A model generated the notes under the pieces. It did no database searches and was not told where the DNA came from. It saw only the letters and a list, made by a program, of their open reading frames with translations. From positions 1-13,230 of the forward strand of contig JAATVR010000210.1 of the NCBI GenBank assembly GCA_014523665.1: a stretch of 13,230 nt of DNA, written 5' to 3'. Positions 1 to 6,013 of this stretch are shown here, one piece after another (within the stretch, counting starts at the first letter, position 1; each line of letters opens with the position of its first letter). This stretch comes from Nitrososphaerales archaeon TH526. Lineage in GTDB: Archaea; Thermoproteota; Nitrososphaeria; Nitrososphaerales; Nitrososphaeraceae. Both the position numbers and the translations under genes were made by a program.

Positions 1-1
1 A

Positions 2-1432
2 ATAATGAGTAAATTCTATGGAGAATCTGAAGCACGTTTAAGGGAAATCTTTAAGGAGGCGAAGGAGAAGGCACCTTCGATAATATTCATTGATGAAATA
101 GATTCAATTGCACCAAAGAGAGAAGAGGTAACTGGTGAGGTAGAACGACGAGTTGTATCTCAATTACTTTCATTGATGGATGGTTTGGAAGGCAGAGGAA
201 AAGTTATAGTCATTGCCGCAACCAACAGACCAAATGCCCTAGATCCTGCATTACGTAGACCAGGTAGATTTGACAGAGAAATTGAGATTAAAGTTCCTGA
301 CAAACGAGGTAGACTGGAGATAATGCAGATTCATACGCGAAATATGCCTCTAGAGACCGATGTAGACCAAGATAAAATTGCTGGTGTAACTCATGGGTTT
401 GTAGGTGCAGATCTTGAATACTTGTGTAAAGAAGCAGCTATGAAGTGTTTGAGAAGGCTTCTACCTGAACTCAATCTAGAGGATGAAAAACTTGCCCCAG
501 AGGTGCTAAATAAGCTAGTAGTTACTATGGCTGATTTTGAAAACGCTGTAAAAGAAGTCATGCCATCTGCCATGAGGGAGGTATACCTTGAATCTCCGGA
601 TGTGCCGTGGACTGCGATAGGAGGGTTAGATGATGTTAAGCGGGAATTACAAGAGGCTGTAGAATGGCCACTTCGCTATCCTGATCTCTATGCAAAGTTG
701 GGCCATACCATGCCTAAAGGATTACTGATGTATGGACCTTCAGGTACTGGCAAGACGCTATTGGCTAAAGCTGTCGCCACAGAATCGGAGGCCAATTTCA
801 TTAGTGTTCGAGGTCCAGAATTGCTCAGCAAGTGGGTAGGAGAATCCGAGAGAGGCATACGTGAAATATTTAGAAGAGCTAGACAGGCATCTCCATGCGT
901 TGTATTTTTTGATGAGATTGATTCAATTGTACCGACTCGCGGTATGGGTGGAGATAGTATGGTTACTGAGAGAGTTGTATCCCAATTACTAACTGAATTG
1001 GATGGTATACAAGCCTTATCAGGGGTCGTGGTTTTAGCAGCAACCAATAGATCAGACATGATAGATCCGGCACTGTTGAGACCAGGACGCTTTGACAAAA
1101 TAGTTTTCGTACCCATGCCTGATAAACATGCCAGACTAAAGATACTGGAAATTCATTCTAAGGATAAACCATTAGGTCCAGATCTGGACTTAAATAAGAT
1201 CTCTGAACTTACAGACGGCTTCAGCGGAGCAGATACCGGTTCGGTAGCAAACACTGCTGTTTCATTAGTACTACATGAATACTTAGCTAGATACCCTACT
1301 CCTGAAGAGGCTGCTAAACACGTGTCAGAGGCTCATGTGATGATGCGTCACTTTGAAGAAGCCGTGAAGAAAATCAAAGCTCAACGCGAAGGAAAACCTG
1401 GGGAAAGAGTTACAGTCCCGTATTATCGGTGA
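2..1432 (+). CDS. cdc48: Cdc48/VAT-family AAA+ ATPase, 3' part (5'-truncated by window edge)
   Basis: This hexameric AAA+ unfoldase extracts and unfolds proteins, in archaea probably feeding the 20S proteasome. The open frame enters from before base 2, and the ATG at base 5 lies inside the conserved [17 protein letters not shown] stretch of the D1 ring, so it is internal and not a start. D1 Walker A and the N-terminal domain lie outside the window. Visible D1 parts are Walker B (IIFIDEID), sensor 1 (AATNRPN) and the arginine-finger stretch RRPGRFD. D2 is complete: Walker A GPSGTGKT at about bases 734-757 (Ser where Pro is usual), Walker [16 protein letters not shown] and LRPGRFD. The pore-loop stretch is SKWVGESE. 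The protein ends VPYYR, resembling the hydrophobic-Tyr-X tail that docks ATPases on the proteasome. Family assignment is very secure; the proteasome link is inference from the tail. Confidence 0.95.
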   Translation: MMSKFYGESEARLREIFKEAKEKAPSIIFIDEIDSIAPKREEVTGEVERRVVSQLLSLMDGLEGRGKVIVIAATNRPNALDPALRRPGRFDREIEIKVPDKRGRLEIMQIHTRNMPLETDVDQDKIAGVTHGFVGADLEYLCKEAAMKCLRRLLPELNLEDEKLAPEVLNKLVVTMADFENAVKEVMPSAMREVYLESPDVPWTAIGGLDDVKRELQEAVEWPLRYPDLYAKLGHTMPKGLLMYGPSGTGKTLLAKAVATESEANFISVRGPELLSKWVGESERGIREIFRRARQASPCVVFFDEIDSIVPTRGMGGDSMVTERVVSQLLTELDGIQALSGVVVLAATNRSDMIDPALLRPGRFDKIVFVPMPDKHARLKILEIHSKDKPLGPDLDLNKISELTDGFSGADTGSVANTAVSLVLHEYLARYPTPEEAAKHVSEAHVMMRHFEEAVKKIKAQREGKPGERVTVPYYR

Positions 1433-1488
1433 TATCGATACTCACGATGGTAAATTTTCCAAAATAAGGTTATTGGATTCAAACGAGC

Positions 1489-1510
1489 ATCAAATCGCCC
1501 TTGATTTGAT
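1489..1510 (+). repeat. Perfect 8-bp inverted repeat (possible hairpin) after cdc48
   Basis: ATCAAATC and GATTTGAT form perfect 8-bp arms around a 6-base loop, 56 nt after the cdc48 stop codon. No oligo-T run follows, so it is not a typical archaeal terminator. It may be a 3'-UTR stem or a protein-binding palindrome. The structure is seen in the sequence; the role is unknown. Confidence 0.45.
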
Positions 1511-1520
1511 CTATTACGCG

Positions 1521-1567
1521 ACATGGGGGACCTGTGCTCCGGTAGTTGGCACAGTAATGCCACATGT
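1521..1567 (+). other. Candidate nested stem-loop in the cdc48-lysA gap
   Basis: An outer ACATG/CATGT pairing (1521-1525 with 1563-1567), a mismatch and two G-C pairs enclose an inner stem CTGTGC/GCACAG (1533-1538 with 1549-1554) with an 11-base loop. An alternative local hairpin TGGCA/TGCCA (1547-1551 with 1558-1562) competes with the inner stem. The stretch is visibly more GC-rich than its flanks. It is not a tRNA: no acceptor complement and no TTCGA-type T-loop. It lies upstream of the likely lysA promoter, so it would belong to the cdc48 3'-UTR or to an independent small RNA. This is speculative. Confidence 0.25.
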
Positions 1568-1728
1568 ATAATCGGATTATTAGTTTATAGGAAGTTGAAG
1601 CCAGGAGCGGCCTACGTACAAATCATCGCAATCAGTTGGAGAAATGCGTTCCCATTGTCTAGATAATACATATTGTATAATATGGGTATGTTACTACAAT
1701 CCGTCCTGGATGGTATGGAGCAATGTTT

Positions 1729-1739
1729 TTAAGTTATAT
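1729..1739 (+). promoter_or_regulatory. TATA-like box of the lysA-like gene
   Basis: TTAAGTTATAT is preceded by more T residues. Transcription starting about 26 nt after the TTATAT core would begin near 1763, just before the in-frame TTG at 1767 and GTG at 1770. This spacing is the main reason for preferring a late start for the downstream gene. The same 11-mer recurs at 3164-3174. Confidence 0.45.
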
Positions 1740-1769
1740 GATTTACCGTTAACTAACAAAAAAGAATTG

Positions 1770-3116
1770 GTGGAAAATTCGCAAATTCAATTAACAAAAA
1801 AACTAAATCTAACAACACACCGCATAAATCATTTTGCAGAACCCATCGATATCGAGAAGCTGGCTGTACGTTATGGCACTCCGCTGTACATTATCGATGA
1901 AGGTACATTGCATAAGAAGGTGCGTGAACTTCGAAACGCCTACTCTAGGTTTAATGGACATGTGAAGCTTGCATATTCTGTAAAGGCAAATTTCACTCCC
2001 GCTGTACTAACCTCATTCATTAAAGACGGAATCACCTTCGACATAACTTCATTAGGAGAACTTCACTTTCTAAGAAGATGCAAGGCACCTCCTGAAAATA
2101 TAATATACACTAGCGTTACTGAAGAATTTCAAGAATACTATGAAGTGTTGCAAGCGGGAATAAGAAAAGTTGTAGTTAGTTCCTTTAGCGGTATGACTAA
2201 TTTAGCCAAAGCAGCACAGAGGCTCGCCGTCAAACCTCTGACAATGATCAGAGTTAATCCTGAGGTCGGTGTGAAAGCAGAAATTCGTGCCTCATACAGA
2301 AATGGAAAATTCGGCGTTCCTTTTAATGGCGGCACCATTGACAGTGCTACAAAAATGGTCAAGCACCTTATGGATAATGATTTGCTGCATTTTGAGGGAT
2401 TTCATTTTCATCTCGGTTCTCAAATCACAGATTTCTCTTGTTTTATCCACGCTATTGATAAGATGCACAACTTTATGACAAAGATGAAAAAAGAGTTCCC
2501 CAAATTTGCCATAAATACGTTAGACATAGGTGGAGGCACCCCGGTATATTATAACGAGTCGGTGCCAACCCCTTCGCAAATGGCAGAAAGCTATTTACCA
2601 CGACTCAACAGATTGGTTGAGTCACATGGATCATTTGATCTTTTGATTGAAAGCGGGAGATACCTTGTTGCAGAATCGTCCATGTTGATATCAAAAATAG
2701 TAAATACAAAGGAGTATAATGAACAAAAAATAGTCATAGTTGATACAGGGTACCATCTTTTATTAGACGCCGCACTTCTAAAGCAAGAATACCCGCAAGA
2801 AACGGTATTCACACTCGACTCTAGCAAAGAACAAGACCGTAGCAGAAATGGAAAAAGCATTCACTTGGCAGGTCGACTGTGCGATACCTATGATGTATTT
2901 CCCCAGTCTAAGGCATCGGATCTTACTGGTGCGACAACTGGTAGATATGTATCATTTTACAACGTAGGTGCTTATTCTGTCGTCTTCAATATGCCTTTCC
3001 ATTGCCAAACGAAACCTTCCATTGTCATGAAGACTATGAATGGCGATTACAGGCTAGTTAGAAGAGGAACATCCTACGAAGATTTGTTTATCGACGAGGG
3101 TGGAAGCTTAATCTAA
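1770..3116 (+). CDS. lysA: PLP fold-type III decarboxylase, diaminopimelate decarboxylase (LysA)-like
   Basis: The family decarboxylates amino acids at the D-stereocentre of meso-diaminopimelate (LysA) or related substrates such as ornithine. With the GTG start used here it has 448 residues. The PLP lysine is K72 in YSVKAN, FHFHLGSQ lies at 211-218, the glycine-rich phosphate loop LDIGGGTP at 251-258, ESGR at 294-297, and the C-terminal GAY at 400-402. The frame stays open to an ATG at 1644, but the added 42 residues (rich in Cys, Trp, Tyr) resemble no known family N-terminus and would cross the TATA-like box. Start choice between TTG 1767 and GTG 1770 is open. The substrate motif reads CDTYD (371-375) where LysA normally has CESGD, and ESGR replaces EPGR, so substrate specificity is uncertain. 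Fold and PLP use are secure; the lysine-pathway role is inferred. Confidence 0.82.
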   Translation: MENSQIQLTKKLNLTTHRINHFAEPIDIEKLAVRYGTPLYIIDEGTLHKKVRELRNAYSRFNGHVKLAYSVKANFTPAVLTSFIKDGITFDITSLGELHFLRRCKAPPENIIYTSVTEEFQEYYEVLQAGIRKVVVSSFSGMTNLAKAAQRLAVKPLTMIRVNPEVGVKAEIRASYRNGKFGVPFNGGTIDSATKMVKHLMDNDLLHFEGFHFHLGSQITDFSCFIHAIDKMHNFMTKMKKEFPKFAINTLDIGGGTPVYYNESVPTPSQMAESYLPRLNRLVESHGSFDLLIESGRYLVAESSMLISKIVNTKEYNEQKIVIVDTGYHLLLDAALLKQEYPQETVFTLDSSKEQDRSRNGKSIHLAGRLCDTYDVFPQSKASDLTGATTGRYVSFYNVGAYSVVFNMPFHCQTKPSIVMKTMNGDYRLVRRGTSYEDLFIDEGGSLI

Positions 3117-3144
3117 TGCAGTGTCATCACAACTGGGATAAAAT

Positions 3145-3158
3145 GTACATTGGTGTAC
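3145..3158 (+). promoter_or_regulatory. Inverted repeat upstream of the acylphosphatase gene
   Basis: GTACA-TTGG-TGTAC is a perfect 5-bp inverted repeat placed 5 bases before an A/T-rich block (3164-3176) that contains TTAAGTTATAT. It sits where an archaeal regulator or a BRE-type contact could be. It is short enough to arise by chance. Confidence 0.25.
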
Positions 3159-3183
3159 GTATCTTAAGTTATATATCAACACA

Positions 3184-3492
3184 ATGAAAGACTTAGACCA
3201 AAACAAGAATAGTCAACTTAAGATCAGAGGCCATATCGTTGTTAAGGGTAAGGTACAGGGAGTTTATTTCAGGCAGAATGCTCAGCGCATTTGCAGCGAA
3301 CATGGAGTGGCAGGTTGGGTCCGCAACGTGGAGGATGGAAGTGTTGAGGCGATTCTCGAAGGTGACAAGAGTTCTGTTGAAGATGCAATTAGCTGGTTTA
3401 AGGTGGGGCCTCCAAATGCACATGTAGAAAAGATAGATTTGAAGTACGGAAGGTACTCAGGGGAATTTCAAGATTTCAAAATAAACGGCTAG
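3184..3492 (+). CDS. acyP: Acylphosphatase
   Basis: This small cytosolic enzyme hydrolyses carboxyl-phosphate bonds in acyl phosphates such as 1,3-bisphosphoglycerate or carbamoyl phosphate; its physiological substrate is usually unknown. It has 102 residues against about 90 for the family, the extra length being a polar N-terminal tail of roughly 12 residues. The signature VKGKVQGVYFR at about 20-30 carries the catalytic Arg of the phosphate-binding loop, and GWVRN about 20 residues later carries the catalytic Asn. No other ATG, GTG or TTG lies in frame before the core, so the ATG is firm. A TATA-like block ends only about 8 bases before the ATG, too close to serve it as a leaderless start, so read-through from lysA 67 nt upstream or another promoter is likely. 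It has no Shine-Dalgarno sequence. Confidence 0.92.
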   Translation: MKDLDQNKNSQLKIRGHIVVKGKVQGVYFRQNAQRICSEHGVAGWVRNVEDGSVEAILEGDKSSVEDAISWFKVGPPNAHVEKIDLKYGRYSGEFQDFKING

Positions 3493-3602
3493 TAGCACCT
3501 TCTATGATCTATAGTCTAAATATCTCCTTTACTCTCAGCAGCAAGTGATTGAAAGCTAGAAAATTCGAAGTTCAAATATGAAATCAATGTCATCAAAATA
3601 AC

Positions 3603-3609
3603 CTATAAC
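3603..3609 (+). promoter_or_regulatory. TATA-like box of the asparagine-synthetase-like gene
   Basis: CTATAAC is centred 24 nt before the TTG at 3630, borderline spacing for transcription starting at or very near the start codon. It is the only good A/T element close enough to this gene. Confidence 0.35.
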
Positions 3610-3629
3610 ACGTATCCTCATTTACGATT

Positions 3630-4400
3630 TTGAAACTGTTCACCCAATTACATAAAGTAATGCAAGAAGAGCTGAAAACTGCTATAGGAAATGAGAGATC
3701 CATAGCGGTAGCCTTCTCTGGTGGATTGGATAGCTCAGTGCTCGCGAAGTTGTGTAGAGATTTGAATAAGTCAGTGACTTTGTTAACGGTGGGATTCGCA
3801 GGCTCACACGATATGATCTTTTCAGAGACGATTGCATCAATGCTACTGTCCCCTCATAAAAAACATGATATACAACAGGATGAATTCTATGAAAACCTCA
3901 ATAAGGTAAACCTGAAAATCAGTTGTAGAATTGCGTCCCATTTGGAAAACTGTATTGCATATCTATTTGTAGCTCGTCTGGCTAGGGAAAATGGTTTTAG
4001 GATAGTACTTACCGCGAATGGAATAGACGAACTTTTCTGTGGCTATAATCAATACCGATTTGTGTATAAATATGGTAAACCTGGTATTATGGAACTTATG
4101 CAGGCAAAGATTTTAAATGAACTGTTACTAATGAAGGAGATTGATATGATAGCCTCTGATTACGGAGTAACTATCAAGAAGCCATTTCTATCAGAGAAGT
4201 TCATAGAATTTGCCAACACTATTCCAATCGATGAGAAAATAAAGAGCGAAGACGATATGCTTAGGAAACATATTATCCGTAGGCTTGCAATTGATATAGG
4301 CGTACCACAGGAAGCTGCTATGAAACCTAAAAAGGCATTGCAGTATGGATCTTTAATTCACAAATATTTTACGAAGCAAAATCATCATCATAGTCAATAG
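3630..4400 (+). CDS. Stand-alone asparagine-synthetase-type ATP-pyrophosphatase domain protein
   Basis: The 256-residue protein corresponds to the C-terminal synthetase half of AsnB. The PP-loop SGGLDSS lies at 30-36 and binds ATP pyrophosphate. NGIDELFCGY at 130-139 matches the family's GxDELFGGY region, with Asn and Cys in place of usual Gly-rich positions. The N-terminal Ntn glutaminase domain with its catalytic Cys2 is absent, and no such domain is encoded next to it, so it probably uses free ammonia or a partner amidotransferase. AMP-forming amidation of aspartate is possible, but so is another carboxylate substrate. The start is TTG 3630 (supported by the TATA-like box); ATG 3660 would give 246 residues and keep the PP-loop. 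It is convergent with purB, 45 nt apart. The domain call is firm; the substrate is unknown. Confidence 0.85.
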   Translation: MKLFTQLHKVMQEELKTAIGNERSIAVAFSGGLDSSVLAKLCRDLNKSVTLLTVGFAGSHDMIFSETIASMLLSPHKKHDIQQDEFYENLNKVNLKISCRIASHLENCIAYLFVARLARENGFRIVLTANGIDELFCGYNQYRFVYKYGKPGIMELMQAKILNELLLMKEIDMIASDYGVTIKKPFLSEKFIEFANTIPIDEKIKSEDDMLRKHIIRRLAIDIGVPQEAAMKPKKALQYGSLIHKYFTKQNHHHSQ

Positions 4401-4445
4401 ATCTCATTAACAAGCTTTAGGCCTAAGGATGCAGTGGTTCTTATT

Positions 4446-5816
4446 TTAGGATGCCTTAGAATATTTGAGCTCTGCATCATGGACCATTTTTGCTATGTTT
4501 TGAATTATATTGGGCGATGCTGCGAGATGTCTGCCTGGCTCAAAGGTATCAATTAATTCTTCGGACGTCAAATGTTTTCCTAATTCTGGATCATTTCGAA
4601 TAGCGTCGAGAAAGGACTGTTTATTTTCGATGGCTGAGAATGCAACTCTTTGGATGTCTCGATAAGCGTCAAATCGCGGAATACCCTTCTTTATGAGCAG
4701 ATCCAACACGAATTCGGCGTGGATTTGGCCATTGGTCATTCTCAAATTCGACATAATTCTTTCGTTGTGAATCTCCAAATTGGTGATGACATTTGTCATC
4801 AAATTTAACATTTCATCCAAAAGAATAACTGTCATTGGAATGGTAAATCTTTCATTAGCTGAATTTGACAAATCCCGTTCGTGCCAAAGAGAAACGTTTT
4901 CCATCGCAACACCCACCAACGCTCGCAAAAGTCTAGATAGAGATGAAATCCTCTCGCTTTTTATGGGATTACGTTTGACTGGAACCGCACTACTTCCCAT
5001 CTGACCTCTTTTGAAGCGTTCAGAAACCTCTCCTATTTCAGTTCTCTGCAAATTTCTGATTTCAACTGCCATCTTGTCCAAGGTAGTTCCTACAAGAGAA
5101 AGGAAGAACTGTGCTTCCGCATATCGTTCTCGAGGAACTACTTGGGTGGCAGAATCGACCGGAAATAGACCCAATCTGTTAGCGACTACCCTCTGCACAT
5201 CCAAGGCTAGTTTGTCCATCACAGATCCTGTTCCGACTACTCCCAGCGTCTTGCAAACCAGAAAGCGCTTTTTCCCTTCGTCAATTCTTTCCAAGTGGCG
5301 GACAATTTCTGATGCCCAAACTGCGAACTTAAGACCGAATGCAATTACACTAGCATGTTGACCATGAGTCCTCCCAACTGCGGGCAAATCTTTGAATTGC
5401 AAGGCACGATCCGAAAGGACCCTTGCTAACCGAAGTAATTTGCTTTCGATAATCTTTAACGAGTCCTTTAACTGCATAGAAGTACTTGTATCGACTGTAT
5501 CGCTACTCGTTAATCCATAGTGTACCCAGGGTTTTGCCTTCTCTGAACATTCTTCCGCGATTGATTCTACGAATGCAGCCGTATCGTGTTCACTAATCGA
5601 CTCCAACTCCTTTATCCGTTTCAAGCTTATTTTATTTGAATTTGCGATCTCTGCAATTTCCTTGGAGGCGTTTTCAGGGATCACCCCTAATTCACCTTGT
5701 GCTATAGCAACTTCAGCTTCGAATTTCAACTGGTAGTCTAGTTTGCGATTGTCATCAAATATTTCTCGAATTTCTTTGCTTCCATAGCGACCACTATCTA
5801 AGGGTAAGATAGGCAT
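4446..5816 (-). CDS. purB: Adenylosuccinate lyase
   Basis: The enzyme catalyses two fumarate-releasing steps of purine synthesis: SAICAR to AICAR, and adenylosuccinate to AMP. It is a 456-residue homotetrameric member of the fumarase/aspartase superfamily. Using the ATG at 5816, the N-terminus reads MPILPLDSGRYGS, typical of the family; the frame also has a TTG at 5828 adding four residues. SEHD carries His77, TSSD lies at 103-106, and GRTHGQ carries His151, the two histidines expected in catalysis. The flexible signature loop reads GSSAVPVKRNP at 274-284, with the catalytic serines kept, but the usual Met and His of GSSAMPHKRNP are both Val. A TATA-like box about 29 nt upstream of the ATG supports a leaderless start. 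It is divergent from glnA. Assignment is secure. Confidence 0.95.
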   Translation of the reverse strand: MPILPLDSGRYGSKEIREIFDDNRKLDYQLKFEAEVAIAQGELGVIPENASKEIAEIANSNKISLKRIKELESISEHDTAAFVESIAEECSEKAKPWVHYGLTSSDTVDTSTSMQLKDSLKIIESKLLRLARVLSDRALQFKDLPAVGRTHGQHASVIAFGLKFAVWASEIVRHLERIDEGKKRFLVCKTLGVVGTGSVMDKLALDVQRVVANRLGLFPVDSATQVVPRERYAEAQFFLSLVGTTLDKMAVEIRNLQRTEIGEVSERFKRGQMGSSAVPVKRNPIKSERISSLSRLLRALVGVAMENVSLWHERDLSNSANERFTIPMTVILLDEMLNLMTNVITNLEIHNERIMSNLRMTNGQIHAEFVLDLLIKKGIPRFDAYRDIQRVAFSAIENKQSFLDAIRNDPELGKHLTSEELIDTFEPGRHLAASPNIIQNIAKMVHDAELKYSKAS

Positions 5817-5839
5817 CAGTGATTGCAATCGACCTGAAA

Positions 5840-5849
5840 GAATAAAATT
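5840..5849 (-). promoter_or_regulatory. TATA-like box of purB
   Basis: On the minus strand the sequence reads AATTTTATTC, centred about 29 nt before the ATG at 5816. This spacing favours that ATG over the TTG at 5828 as the translation start. Confidence 0.45.
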
Positions 5850-5975
5850 GTTATGAAGTATCTTTTAGAATGAAACAGTACGATTTGATATACATTTAGA
5901 AACCACGGTGACTTGATCCAACATGCTTTGAATGTATTTGCCATATGTTTATGGGGCAGACCATATTTTGAAAGC

Positions 5976-5983
5976 TTAATTAT
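5976..5983 (+). promoter_or_regulatory. TATA-like box of glnA
   Basis: TTAATTAT is centred about 34 nt before the TTG start of glnA, predicting transcription from about 6006 and a leader of only a few bases. It lies in the 197-nt divergent region shared with purB. Confidence 0.45.
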
Positions 5984-5990
5984 GGGAAAG

Positions 5991-6009
5991 ATGTCCTATC
6001 ATAGGATAT
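5991..6009 (+). promoter_or_regulatory. Palindromic candidate operator of glnA
   Basis: ATGTCCTATCATAGGATAT is an inverted repeat with 9-base arms around a single central base (6000), with one mismatched pair. The inner 13 bases, TCCTATCATAGGA, are perfect. It lies between the TATA-like box and the start codon, covering the predicted transcription start, where a bound regulator would block initiation. It does not match the GGAA-N8-TTCC operator of methanogen NrpR. Function is inferred from position and symmetry. Confidence 0.45.
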
Positions 6010-6013
6010 TCCA

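Noticed and set aside
688..1116. A 142-codon minus-strand frame inside cdc48
   Set aside because: It is a shadow of the conserved D2 AAA+ coding frame; the plus-strand translation has all the family motifs.
1526..1567. A tRNA-like D-arm (GTGC, loop with GGTAGTTG, GCAC)
   Set aside because: There is no matching acceptor stem, anticodon stem or TTCGA-type T-loop downstream, so it is not a tRNA.
1523..1666. A 47-codon plus-strand frame beginning MGDLCSGSW in the cdc48-lysA gap
   Set aside because: It has no promoter or ribosome binding site, overlaps the candidate stem-loop, and its sequence resembles no family; it is likely chance in a GC-richer patch.
4417..4426. Perfect 10-bp palindrome TTAGGCCTAA between convergent genes
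   Set aside because: It is short, with no loop or oligo-T run on either strand; it is not convincing as a terminator or operator.
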